DNA of 64,000 nucleotides from Dryas octopetala (taxonomy: Eukaryota; Streptophyta; Magnoliopsida; Rosales; Rosaceae). Positions within the stretch are counted from its first letter, which is position 1, and every line of letters starts with the position of its first letter. The stretch covers positions 18,675,923-18,739,922 of the forward strand of contig OY992834.1 in NCBI GenBank assembly GCA_963921425.1, in the 5' to 3' direction. The notes beneath the pieces were generated by a model that saw nothing but the letters and a program-made list of their open reading frames with translations, was not told the origin of the DNA and ran no database searches. The translations under genes were made by a program, and so were the position numbers. Below, in pieces: positions 10,887 to 23,756 of the stretch.

Positions 10887-11771
10887 CTGTAGGAAGCGCA
10901 AAAAGAGGAAAATAAAATAAAAACAAAAAATGTTTACCAATGGGAATTGTAGTATACCCTTCCGGAAGATATTAAAGATGAATTTAAAACAAACAAAAAC
11001 CTGTAAAATGGGAAACTCTTGTATACAACCGTAGTACACAACCCCCTCTCACATTCAAACCTGATCACATGATCAGTTGTGAGAGGGGGTTGGAATTGTA
11101 TACAATGGTTGTATAAGGAATTTCCCCCATGAATCACTGCCAACTGTTTTTCTCACAAAGTATGTTCTAGAAAACAAATTCATTGTGGTGAACATAAGGA
11201 TACTATAGAGATATGATGGCAGAACATAATTAATTGTTATTCCACAAATCATGCATATAAGTGTGAGAGTGTGTGTGTTTCCGTGCACACGCATACATGA
11301 ACTTCATGATGGAACATAATTCAGGCTAGGAAAGACCGGAGCAAATGAATGCTTTCAACCTAATATTCATCAAAGGCTAAATGACCAAAAAAAAAAAAAC
11401 AAGGGATTCAGCCATTCATATGTGTGGAACATCTTCTCCTAACATGACTTTTGCATGCAAAAGATTTAAACCAAAAAAAAAAACATGGTGCAACACAAAC
11501 TCAAAATAAAATTTTAAACTTTAAATGTTAAAGAGTAGCCATTTTATGATTTTTTTTTTTGGGTGTTGGTTTCTTCAACCTCACAATCCACAAATTGAAG
11601 TACATTATTTATTGGTAGGCATTTGGAGCAAAATCCCTTTGAGGCATTTCATCGAATAGATGATGAGGCCTTGCATAAAATGACCACAAGATGAGATTAT
11701 GAGCAACGACATGGTCTTGGGTTTTGCTGTTGAGTTGAATTTAAAGAAGAGGGAGAAGAAAGAAAGCTTAC
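10887..11771 (-). other. Probable 5'-UTR intron of the PPR gene
   Basis: Donor ACTG|GTAAGC at 11772/11771 and acceptor CCTACAG|CTATTT at 10887/10886, just 24 bases before the PPR ATG. It contains the palindrome at 11010-11128. The upstream exon (about 11772-12005) carries a short open frame that would not join in frame to the PPR protein, so it is leader with a possible uORF. No transcript evidence is available. Confidence 0.55.
11010..11128. repeat. Near-perfect palindrome in the PPR leader intron
   Basis: GGGAAACTCTTGTATACAACC at the left matches the inverse of GGTTGTATAAGGAATTTCCC at the right. The inner arms AACCCCCTCTCACA and TTGTGAGAGGGGGTT are exact complements, and the centre is CTGATCACATGATCAG. 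It has the size and structure of a very small MITE. Confidence 0.85.
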
Positions 11772-12030
11772 CAGTAACGCCTTTGCGGTGTTTGGGATGC
11801 GAAGATTGGTTGGGTGCATTTGTTGTTGTATCTACTGCTAGTCTGCTGCCTCTGCGGCTCTGCCTGCTGGAGGAGATGAAGTTTATGATTTTCATTTGTG
11901 TTTCGTCGAACCAATTACTTGGGGAGTAATTGACTTTGAATAACTTCCATTTATTTCATTCATCGTCTTGTTTCTTCTTCACGGTTGAGCAAGTTGATGT
12001 TTCAGTGTTTCAACTTTGAACCCTGGACGT

Positions 12031-12040
12031 TTATATAGTC
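12031..12040 (-). promoter_or_regulatory. TATA box, probable PPR promoter
   Basis: The minus strand reads GACTATATAAAC, a strong plant TATA box. It would place transcription start near 12000, about 230 bases before the GTAAGC donor of the proposed leader exon. Confidence 0.5.
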
Positions 12041-12226
12041 AAAACAATTGACATCGTTAGTGTGTGTTTTGTTTTGGACATCGTTAGTGTGTTAAATTAG
12101 CAAAAACACCACTGGTCAAAAAAAAAAAAAAAAAAAGCCAAAACACCCAAAAATAGTATCTTTTTTTTTTGGTCAGATAAAATAAGTATCTTTTTCATTT
12201 ATTGAAAAAATAGCATCAAAAAACAG

Positions 12227-12702
12227 TTTTGATCCCTGTGTTTTATTTTATACTCCAAAAACATATTTAGTTTTTGTGTTTTATGTTGTTTGCAATCTTC
12301 GAATAATTTTAACAAAATTCAAAATTTTCAATTTGGGGACAAATTATCCATTTGTTTTTAAGAAAAACTTTGTTGAGGAATTGAAAGACCATGTTATGGG
12401 CCATTTCTAGAACTTATTTCAATTTTCATTTCTGTATTTATTTGTTAAAGGAATTGAGGCTCGCAAACTTTTTTTTGTTTGAACTTTAAGTTTGGCAATT
12501 CTTTGAATTTTTGGTTGAAAATCAAATTCAAGGTTACATATATGATTTTCGTTCATTCTTAAGGAAAACTTGTGAGTTTAAACAAGTTATTACTTTCAAT
12601 TTTAAAAATTTTTTAATGTTTGGTGCAAAATGTTTTAAGATTGCAAACAATATAAAACACGGAAATCAAATGCAGAGTTTTGAAACCATTGGGACCAAAA
12701 TC
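12227..12702. mobile_element. Foldback MITE
   Basis: TTTTGATCCC and GTGTTTTATGTTGTTTGCA on the left are mirrored by TGCAAACAATATAAAACACGG and GGGACCAAAATC on the right. About 475 bp, AT-rich, non-coding, in the spacer upstream of the PPR gene. Confidence 0.65.
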
Positions 12703-12889
12703 ATTTTTTTCCCCACTTATTTTTAGGCTCTACGAAGGGCTTAAAACCTTTTTATTTTTTTTATTTTTTAACTTTTCTTGACGTCATGTTGTTCAAACGT
12801 GCAAGTATTTTTTTTTCTTAGTTATTGGAGTTGAATATGAGTTATTATAGGGTTTATAGGGATTTATGGGATTATTATGGAAGGGCTGA

Positions 12890-13455
12890 GTATTGTTTTA
12901 GCTAGAGCTTAGGATTTATCTCTCGGTTGTAGGGCACCCAAAACCTGAGAGCTAAACCAAAATTGAGAACTAAACCCTAAGCGACCAACGAAATGCAAAA
13001 TCAAAATTAAAACCAAACTCATTGAGTGAAATAAATATAATCCTTACAAAGTTATATTGGTATTTATTTGAATATGGCTTTGTATGTTTTAGGGTTTAGG
13101 CCTCTAGGATTTGCAGAATTTATGATCTACGGCTTTAGCTCTAAATCTTAGAGAGTAAACCATAAACTCTAAGCTCTAAAAGGAATTCGAAAATCAATTT
13201 AACAAAAAGTGTAACTTTCTTTGCATTACACTTTATTTCATAGAGTTATGTTACACCTTATTGAATTGGTGTAGTATTTGTTATAGTGTTTGGGTCTTTA
13301 GAAATTACAGTTTACAATTTATGATTTAGGGCTTAGCTCTAAATCTTAGAGATGAAACTTTAACCTTAAGCACTAAAAGGTATCCCAAAGTTAATTTAAC
13401 CAAAACTATAACTCCTTCAGAGTCACATTTTACTTGATTTATGATTTAAAACCTG
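12890..13455. repeat. Diverged tandem repeat, unit about 240 bp
   Basis: The blocks TTAGCTCTAAATCTTAGAGA, TAAACCATAAACTCTAAGC and ATTTAACAAAAAGTGTAAC recur with point changes about 240 bp later (TTAGCTCTAAATCTTAGAGA, ACTTTAACCTTAAGC, ATTTAACCAAAACTATAAC). A third degraded unit starts near 12900. The AAACCCTAA-like strings are part of this repeat and not telomere. Confidence 0.6.
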
Positions 13456-13666
13456 ATCTGTGACAAATTTACATTTTAGTTTAAAGTAAATGATAAAATG
13501 TTCACTTTGGAGTCCCTCATGATAAAATAACTTACTTAAAGTGTTGGATGTTAAAAAGGTCCACCCAATTTTTTAACCATGATAAACTGGCTGCGTGATT
13601 CTTGCAATGATGTATTACTATTCCAAAAGTAACATGTAAAAAATATATATAAATGATTATTTTTAA

Positions 13667-14053
13667 GGTTTAATTTGAGATACCTCCCGCCAAACTATAT
13701 CCTATTTGACACTTTGCCTTATAGACTAAAAATTTTAAACACTTTACCCCTCAAAATCAACTTAGTACAACACTTTAGTCGAAAACTGTTAAAAAATTAA
13801 TTTTTCCATTAGTTTTGCTAGTGTCAATAAACTTATGTATGAATGTATTATTGTGTCGTAAATTGAAGCAAAAAATGATAAGACGAGAATGCCCTCAAGC
13901 AGAAGGCCACGTCACCATGTGGCCCCACGTTTGCAAAAGTGACAAAGAAATTGTTCAACAAAATTGAGTTTGGAGGGGAAAGTATCAAAAGTTTTAGTTG
14001 GGAAAAAAAGTGTCAAAAAGAGCATAGTTTGAAAGTGGTATATGTAATTAGCC
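13667..14053. mobile_element. Foldback MITE
   Basis: The left arm GGTTTAATTTGAGATACC...CCAAACTAT...TTTGACACTTT is mirrored by the right arm AAAGTGTCAAAAAGAGC...AGTTTG...GGTATATGTAATTAGCC. About 390 bp, non-coding. Confidence 0.65.
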
Positions 14054-14123
14054 TTTTTTTTTAGGCGGAGTTCTCTCATTTTTTTAGCGGAGTTCTTTAT
14101 GTAGTTGTCTCAAATTAAGGGGT

Positions 14124-14203
14124 GTACTTAATCTAAATTTTTAATGACTTTTTTTAAGTGATAGTACTCAATCCAAACTTTTAATGACTTTTTTTAAGTG
14201 ATA
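14124..14203. repeat. Two-copy 40-bp tandem repeat
   Basis: The unit starting GTACTTAATCTAAATTTTTA recurs exactly 40 bp later as GTACTCAATCCAAACTTTTA. Both copies end in GACTTTTTTTAAGTGATA. Confidence 0.8.
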
Positions 14204-15733
14204 AACTTTCATGGATTTTTATTAAAAAACTTTCATAGACATTAATAAACTTTCAACGACTTCTAATAATATCATTGATTCTAATAATTTCTTTTTCTTT
14301 TCCCATTTTTTTCTTCCTCTACTTCATTATCTCTATGCATGTTGGACTAAGAGATTATATAGACAAAACCACCCGAGAAAAAAAAAAAAAAAGTAATAAA
14401 CAAGACCAAGAAATGCTCATTCTCATGTTCAACCACCCAATTGACAGCACCCTCCAGGCTAGCATTTCCTAGAAAAACCCAATATTGAATAAGCTGAGAG
14501 AACTGCATTTGTCAAATTGCAAATTTAAATTATATGAAACGGTTGTCAATGAACATTTTAAAGGTCATTCTGACCAAAAAACATATTAAAGGTAAAATGA
14601 CGCTTATTCTTGATAGAATGACCCAGTCCCGAAGTCCCTACAAGGATCCTCACATTTTCTTTAATCCCTATTATCATACAAGTAAAATTGGACAACTCAC
14701 TGTATGATTCTCATTCTTTCCGGATGTTCAATTTATGCTTGTTGGATGATATGTTGACAATCATGAATATAATTGCCAACTCCACTGTAAGCCTAGTAGA
14801 CAAATTGTAGAGAATCTCGAATCTATTGAATACCAAACCAACGGGGTTGAGATCCAAAGAACTACCATTCGATCAAGTCAACATAAATAAGTTAAACAAA
14901 CCAAATTGTAGAGGCTTAAAGCTCTAGTAATAGAGTACTTACCCCACACTAGGTTTGAGTCTAGCTCTTCCCTTGCAATATAAAAGAAAAACAAGAGAAA
15001 ATGAACCTGTGAAAGTTTAAAACAAATTAAACTATGGGTTCAAATAAAATTGTTGAATGTGCTTGATGCATGGTCTACATTAGTCTGTGTAGTCCAGGCA
15101 CAGACATTAGGCACACTTATGGCACCGGATATTCACCCTTGTGTCAAAAAAGGATTCAAAAATTGAAATACCTAGTAACCCTTTGTAAGTAGGAATTACA
15201 TATGAAACAAAAGACAGAGAACCAAGAAAACAAAAGGCCAAGAGCAAAGAACAATCATTTAATTTCTTTTTCCTATTATCAACAAATACAAAGAATATGT
15301 ATAGGTTAATAATGTACAGGAGATCACCTTACAACTAATCCATCCCTAAACACAAACTTGGGGAGATGTACACCTTTCTTCTAAAAGAATTGATTTTTAC
15401 TAATATTAGAACGGGCTATTTTCAACTACACGTCAAACCCACCACTATTGATCTTCTACAAACCACCACTACGGAAAACCTTAGTAGTATCCTCCCTCTT
15501 CAAGTACAGTGAAAACTATACGACCACCACAAAAAATTCGTAACACACCTTCCAGTTCCAAAAGCCCATTAACTTCAAAAAATCACCTTCCCTTTATCTC
15601 AGTATCAGAGATCCCATGTTTACACAAAAGAAGCCTCTCTCTCAATACCAGAGATTCCATGTTAGCGAAGTATGCAGCAAAATATTCTTCTAACATTTTC
15701 TGCAGGTACAATTCATATTCTTGAATACTAGAG
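14204..15733. other. Spacer downstream of XPO7
   Basis: The part nearest 15733 must contain the exportin-7 3' UTR. A frame with serine-rich content at 15509-15724 on the plus strand has no family match and is probably chance. Nothing else recognised. Confidence 0.4.
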
Positions 15734-16856
15734 TTATTTCACGCGAAATTCATTCCTGAATACAGTCAGGTTTTGGGTAAACTTGTCTCTGTTCTTTGAA
15801 TCCAAGCTTCTAGTAACATCTGCCATAAGTTTGTCAAAACACAGTGAAAGCCGCTGATGTTGATCTGCTGGCTGCAGGTCAATGCAAACAGTGTCAATAT
15901 ATAAAAACTTGAAAACAGATGAGCAAGATTTCATATCACAAAATTATACATAAAACATATGAACATATTTATGAACCCATAGTTCTTTATTCTGTTCATG
16001 CTTCTTCCTTATATTTTAATTTTTTTCAATATCTCCAAACCAATCCCTTTTTCTTTTTTAAATGCCAAATGGAAAGCAATGCAAATACACATGGCATGCT
16101 AAAGAAATAACCCTTCAGAAGAAACCAAGGGAAAATGGCTGCTTCCAAAGAAGCATAACACTTCTGGGTATATAAGACTTAATATTATGATTTGGCAGCA
16201 CGGATTTAGCATCTTTCAATTTAAAATTCAATGTTGCTCTGACTCAAAAGTTCAAGTTTGACCCAACCAATTAGCTTAATCTTTATTCTTCCCTTATATA
16301 ACTCAAACAAGAAGAAAGAGTGGAAGGTAACTAACCTGTGAAGCCAAGATCCGAACTTTCAAATCAGAGAATATCTGCGAGGTACAGGCTGTCTTTCAGT
16401 AAGATATAAAGTAACAAAGGACATCAGATGTTAAAAGGTTTAGACGACAATACAAACATTTTGTTTTTACTCTATCTATTCTCTCTCTCTCTCTCTAGTT
16501 AAAATAAAAAATAAAAAAATGTTATCAAACAAACCCTAAATTATTTGGGTTTTTAGGAAATCTGAACAAGCTGATAACAGAATTAACAATGTTGGCCCAC
16601 CACAATGAGCTGAACAGATACATAAAAAAGACAGGAATTCAAAGATGCAACTCCTTTACTGAAACACAAAGGAACAGCATCCTTTCACAGGTCATGCAGG
16701 CCACGAGAACAGAGAAAGGTAAAAGACTACATAAATACTGTTTAAGACCAACAAACAAAGCATATCTGCAAAATTCTAATATGTGTTGTTACAATATAAA
16801 ATGCTAACACCCAAAGACTACTCTATATAATAGATGGAGCCTTCAAGATTAACAAT

Positions 16857-16936
<80 letters not shown>

Positions 16937-19900
16937 ACTGTTTTCAAGAAAATTTCTAACAGAAGCTGAAAAGACAGAGAAAAAATTTCTTTTCAATTGG
17001 CAGAAGAAAAGTGTAAACTGTCATCGAAAATTTAAGATTAGTACTGGAAAGACCTTTTCATTGCTTGCAGTAAAAATGATATTTAAAAAAAAAAAAAATG
17101 GCTGCAGGAAGCTGTCTCACACAAAATAGCAAATTGAATGGTGTATCAGGTGAAGATAGAATGAAGAACTGATTAAGATGGGGCATTTACGTAACACATG
17201 TTTTATGCACACGTGTTTTGAGTGTGCCTAAGGTTTTGAACAAGGTAAAATATGGAAGTAAGAGCCATACATACATACACTCAAATAAAAGTATCACCTG
17301 CTCACTAATAAGTATCAAGCTCAGCATTGGTCTGCTAAGACTCCACTGGTTGGCACAGTCCTCGAATAAAACAATCTCAAATAGAGTCTTCAGTATCTTC
17401 ACATATAAAAGAATTCAGATTATTCATATAACCTAAAACATTGAATAATTATGAAAAAGAACCCCAAAAGGTTATCAAAGTTTGACAACATAAAGAACGT
17501 GTAATCAAATTCACCTTCTATGCATATGTTTGACGCGAAAAGAAGAAAAAATAATAGTGATGATTGACAGCACACTATTTACAAGTTATTTTCAATATGA
17601 AACTCTTTCAATATTGTTAGGGCTTGTTTGGGAGTGCTTCTGTAGGAAGCGCTTTTGCTCAGTACCGCTTTCACTAGAAGCGCTTTTGTTACAAATTCAT
17701 AAATTTTTTTGAAAAAAATTCAAGTGCTTCTTGTTAATATACTTGGAAGCGCTTCCTAAGGAAGCACCTGGTAGGTGCTTCAACCGGAAGCACTTTTTTT
17801 TTTTTTTTTTTGCCAAACATAAGCAAAGCGCTTTTGACTATTTGAAAGTGCTTTTAAGCCTTCTAAAAGCACTGCCAAACAAGCTTTAATCAAGAGAGTT
17901 TCAAGTTTGAAGATTCTCTTCAGCTTGTTACAATAAACGATAATTTTATATATTTTACCAAACATATAATCACCTCATTCCCAAATAAACTGATTAGGTT
18001 CTATATCACAATTGACAAACCAATAGATTTACTTATCTCCAAAAAAAAAACCAAGCACAAAGTCCACAAGAGCATATATACATCTACACCTCCTCCAAAG
18101 GGTGAGGCACAAGCAAATGGAACTACTTGAACTAAAACAATGCATAGCTCTTATTTACAGTTAGTCGGGCTTATGATTTTTCTATCAAGTTATTATATAA
18201 GATAAATTTGCATTTGGATGAAAAAAGGAAAACACTTAAGTATAGGAGTTCAAAGCTCCGTTAAAATTAATAATATCACACACAACTTCTCATAATTTCA
18301 ATTTAGTTACTTATTGATAATCACTCGCAAGAATTCCCAAGTGTCACCAAACATGGATGACTTAAAAAAGAGTATAAATACTAATGAAGTTATTTAAATT
18401 TCAGAGATGATAGACATAGTAAAAGATTTTCGGCTGAGTCTTACAAAGGAATAACAGTAAAACAACATAATACAGATGACCGTAAGGCATAGTGTCACAA
18501 TCCAAGGAAAAAAAACAGAGTACCATGTTAATATTTAACAGAAATGCAATTTTACATACTTTCTGATCACTATGTAACAAAAATGAGAAATTACTCAACC
18601 AAAAGAAATGCACATCCTCTTAACTAAAAGACAGAAAAAAAGGAAAAAAAGAGCATAATATAACCAAGAAATTAGAATTACAACATACAATTCCTTACTT
18701 ACTTCTGGAAACAAATTGGGGCAGTCAGCTATGTGACAAGCAAGATTGACTGCAGTAGGTGATGTAGGAGTCTCACCCATGGTGATGTTGTTGAAATAGT
18801 AAGCACCCAAATTATCAACAGCAGATGCACACTGAAGCAAAAAGTGAAGTTTGGACTTCAATGATGAAAAAATGGAAAAATATGGTAGCAGATCCAGACA
18901 AGTAACAGGTCAGTTGGTATCACCATATCGTGTAAAATGCTTAAAACATTTCTACCTCAGACTCCATTTGGTTTTCAGAAAAAATTTCTTGGCAGAACAT
19001 ATTTTCACCAAAAAACTTATTCAATGGAAATGACTTGACATTTGTTTTTTCTTCCACAAAAAAGTACTATTATTTTTTTTTAAATTCCAGTAACTGACTG
19101 GTAAATGATGGTCATCTACTAATACAATATTTGCTGGTTGGGAGTCAGAAATTAGCAATTGGCAGTGACCAGCCATTTACCATTTGGGATATTGCCACTG
19201 AATGGCTAGTAATCAGTTGAGAGTTATCAGACTCGAGAAGCTTGGGTGAGAAATAGGATCAAGGGAAGGTTTAAGTTCATTCCAGAACATGGCTTGTGCC
19301 CTTGACAAATGCAAGTTAGATTCTAAATTTTAGGCTTAGTTTCTTTATGCTTGGATAGCATTTTTCTTTGACTGATCCTCTAGTTCTGAACTAAACACAA
19401 GAAAAAATGTTCACCTATAGGTTTTTTTTGGCAAACAATTGGAGCCTAAAATTTGAGACATATACATGATAATAGAAGAGTCCTTTCATTAATAAATACA
19501 GTTGGCAAAACACATACCTGTGATGAGATACTTGAATCTAGACCTTTAAGCCCAGATTCAAGGGATCCAACTATATGCATAAAAGTACTGGTATCCAGAT
19601 TCAGTATGTAAACTATATGGCTGTTGAATAAAACCTCTAAGAACGCAAAGTAGGCTCTTGTCAGCTGCACATAGTGAGAAGTCTAAATAAAGATCTCTTT
19701 AAATTTGAAGTGAGAAAAAAACTTAAAACAAAGAGAAAAAATAAGGCCTGATATGTATGCAATTTACTGCAATCAAGTAAACAAACAAGAAGTTTAAAGC
19801 ATCAAACAGCATTGACACGATAGAATTTTCAGCAAGGACTAACTAAAGAAAGGGTAATACAATGATTTCAATCTTAATAATTGCTGCCAGTATTCAGAAC

Positions 19901-22462
19901 CATGCTTTTAAAAGGATAATTTTTCCCCATTTTTTCTCAGGACAGTTCAGAAGATTCTTAGGGGGTGAACCGTTCTAAGCTTTTAATATTTATAGTATGT
20001 TCCACAAACAATGGTCAACCCTAGCAAACTATGTTCCCAAGGTTTTATAACTTATCAAATTTTCAAGAGGCTCCAATTGATAGTTTTGCAGAAAATTCAG
20101 ATTTCTAGTAAGCTGGAAATTGGGTTTTAGAATAAATTTAAATGATTGTGGTAGGGTAGCTGTCTTTGCTGCTAACCATTTTCCAGGGATTTTTTTTTGA
20201 CAATAACCAGATCAGATAGAGACATTTCATACCTCTGGCTGAGTGGGAGAGCCACAAAAGATGAAAGATTGGGAGTAAGAGAGGGAGAGGAGAGGAGGCC
20301 ATTTGGAGATTCAATGGCATTTTTGCAAGATTTGCTACAAATATAAAAACAATTTCAAAAAAGAATAAAAAAATTGAAGAGGGGCAGACCTGCCCCTGGT
20401 CCTTCATTGGCATAGCTGCTGCAAATCAAAAGCCTAGTACTCTCACTAAAAATCAAATTAACAAAAAGGAGATTGCACACAAACAAGCAGTCACTGGAAA
20501 TCATATGGTTCTACATGAAAAAATCCAACCACGTACCTTCCGGAATGCCAATATATCAGCCAAAGGAATTGATAATGTCATCTTTAGAGCAATATCAAGT
20601 GCATCAGCAAGTGCTCTATCACCATATAGCTCAAACACCCCAAAGTTGACATAGTTTCCAGCAAGAGCTGTCATTTAGAAACAACTCACTAAAATCAACT
20701 CATAAAGAAGCATTCCATATTTCAAAAATAAGCATCTTCATATTTCTTGCTAGCTGCTAGTCATACCGACCACCATTTTAAACCAGTAAACCAAATATTA
20801 ATCTTAGTTCATTAAAGGTACACACCTCAATCACAACTTCAGATTGAACAAGTTTGCAACACAAAGTCTGTATGCAATTTAAATATTACCAACTAGCCAA
20901 CTACGAAATTAAGATATTTAATCATGCCCTCAACAGACCTTGACTTTTCTCTAGGTTGTTTTTACTGCCTATCCTGCACCCAGAAATATGATTCTAACTA
21001 TTGCAGACTGCAGAATTACACTGTTTGAGAGAAGCTTCAGAAGAAAGATTATATTCAAGGGAACCGACAGAAATAATGCACGGGTCAAATGTTGAAGATT
21101 ATATGTAAGACGTGCAAAATAAACAGAGCAATAGTTGTCATGCAATGATCATAAGACATTCTCAGAAAAATAGCCTATTATTCAGAAATTGAAAAAAAAA
21201 AACAAAAACAAAAACAAGTATGCCTAGTAAATAATCATGCACATGCTGGGTTGGGTTGGGTCAATGTGCCCCCTCAACTTTAGTTTTGTAGCTAATTTGC
21301 CCCTTTGGTCAGCTCAGTTACATATTCCGTCCAAAAGTGATCATGTGTCATGCATGTGATCACTTTTTCAGCACTAAAAGAAGTCAAAACACATTAAATT
21401 TAAAAATTGAAAATAACAAAATAAAATTAACATAAAAAAACCCAAACCCTTCCCCACTTTTTCGGTGACGCACGGTGGCGTCGTCGGATTCAAGCTGCTC
21501 TATTTTTTTTTTTTTCCAAATCTGGGTGTTTGCTCCAGGTGGGTTGGGAGAGAAGGGAAGAGAGAGGGTGAGAGAGAGGGTGAGAGAGAGAGAGAGGAGA
21601 TGAGTGATTGCCAACCAGTGAGAGAGGAGATGAGTGGTCGCCGATGAGCGAGGGAGGTGGGGAGGCGCTGAGAGGGGAGGGTGGTGGGTGGGGGGGAAGG
21701 GGTTTGGGTTTGTCTGGAAAAGCATTTTAATTAAATTCAGTTTTTTAATTTAATTTAATTTAATTTAATTTAATTTAATTTAACCCAGAAAAATTAATTT
21801 AGATTAAATTCAATTTCTTTAATCTAACCCTTAAAATTGAATTGAATTTAATTTGTGTTTGATTTGTTTAGCCCTGGAAAAGTGATCACGTGCATGACAT
21901 GTGATCACTTCTGGACGGAATATTTAACTGAGCTGTCCAAAGGGGCAGATTGACTTCAAAACTAAAGTTGAGGGGGCACATTGATATAGTGGTCAAATTT
22001 TAAGGACAATTAAAAATTTTCCCTTACAGTTACAAGAAACAAGAGGTTCATGTTCTCACCTCTTGATAGAATAGTTAAAGAAATCCATATTCCCTTGTAT
22101 TTGAAGGCATATACATCAGCAACATTTGGAAGAGACAAAATCCTTGACCCATAAGCAACAATCAATTTACTGACTTCTCGGAAAAGAAGTATGCCATTAG
22201 GAGAAGATGAGTCAAAAGTCAAACGTTGGGCTTTGTTCAGCACAAACTCAGCCATGAATTTCAATAAAGGAGTGGTAACCTGCAGCATTAAGCATGGACA
22301 AATAGAGAATAAGAAAACACCCATAACTTTGCAAGAAATAAGAATGGACCCGAATTTAGCAGGACATACACATAGATAAAAAATATATATATTTAGAGAG
22401 AACACAGAAAAGAGAGAAGATTGGAAAAAGAGCAAAACTGCGTGTGTGCGTGCACACACGAG

Positions 22463-22556
<94 letters not shown>

Positions 22557-23721
22557 GCTCCCAGTTTCCATTGTATTTTAATCTGCTTCAAGGAATTAAT
22601 TCTGCCTAACAAGTAATAAAATGTAATGCACAGAGGGTGCTGAACAAGAAACAAAGTCTTTTTGCTGCGAAACAAATTTATTTTTTTTTTAAAAAAGGAA
22701 GCTTCTGGAAAAAGTATAAATCTTTAACTAGTTCATAAAGTTCAATTTCCAAAGTGAAAGAGTTTGTCAAATCCTTTGATGGCTTAACCACTTATTACAT
22801 GAATACATGGGAACTCTCTGAATTTCTTGATAAAAGAAGAAGTTAGCATTATCCTTTACCTCTGGTGTGTCGGACCAATGCAAGATGCCTTTCAAAAGAA
22901 GTGGCATGTGTGCAGGATACAACCAATCAAACAGAAGCCCATAAGTTCTGCGACTGAAGATATTCAAAGAGAAGAGCATAAGAAAAAAAAATATATATAT
23001 ATATATATGTTAGGCCTTGGAAATTTGATTCAGAAAATGCACAAGTACTTACCTATTTGTGGCCATAGCAATTCCTCTAAGGTCCCTCATCAGCCCAATT
23101 AATGCATACTTTACAGCATCGGTACGAAACATTGAATCAGGAGTAGATTCCAAACTGATAAAAACCTAAAATAACATATATGGTACATCAGTAACTAAAA
23201 TGAAAATCCATAGAAAAATAATTACTAAGGACTAGGAAGCTTTTGTAGAAATGAAATGAAATGCAAGGAGGAAGTAGATTTTCTGTGGGATGAAGTTCGT
23301 TTTTGGACATCCTTGTGGCTTTCATTTTCTGCTGGCTTGAAAATACTATTTTTCTTTATCTATACAGATTGGAAATTTTCAATTAAAGCTGTTAATTTTA
23401 TATTTTATTGACAAGTGAACTGCTTTCTCACCTTCATTTTACTGGTTTTCACTTTCATTAATAAATTCATTATGTTTACTATATTTGAATTAATAAACAT
23501 GAGACTATAGATAATGATAAGTAACAAGAGCATAAAAGAGCCAGACAAAATATTATTCGGAAGACCATAATACAGGTTTCCAACTTTTCTCCTATTAGGA
23601 GAAAGAAAACCATGCATTATTATACCACACTTGACAGTGTCAAGTCTGAAGTACAGTAATGCATTTTCAAGAACAGGATAGGAATGTGTGTTGAGATTCT
23701 GAAGCACACATATGCAAAATT

Positions 23722-23756
<35 letters not shown>

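Noticed and set aside
10863..11039. N-terminal extension of the PPR frame by 59 residues
   Set aside because: It is T-rich and hydrophobic and crosses a good splice acceptor; the ATG at 10862 begins a proper presequence.
11605..11895. 96-residue minus-strand frame upstream of the PPR gene
   Set aside because: It runs through a strong GTAAGC donor and is out of frame with the PPR exon. At most a uORF in the leader.
22010..22675. 221-residue minus-strand frame through a GA/CT repeat
   Set aside because: It joins true XPO7 exon 22 to intron and microsatellite. Only 22060-22279 is coding.
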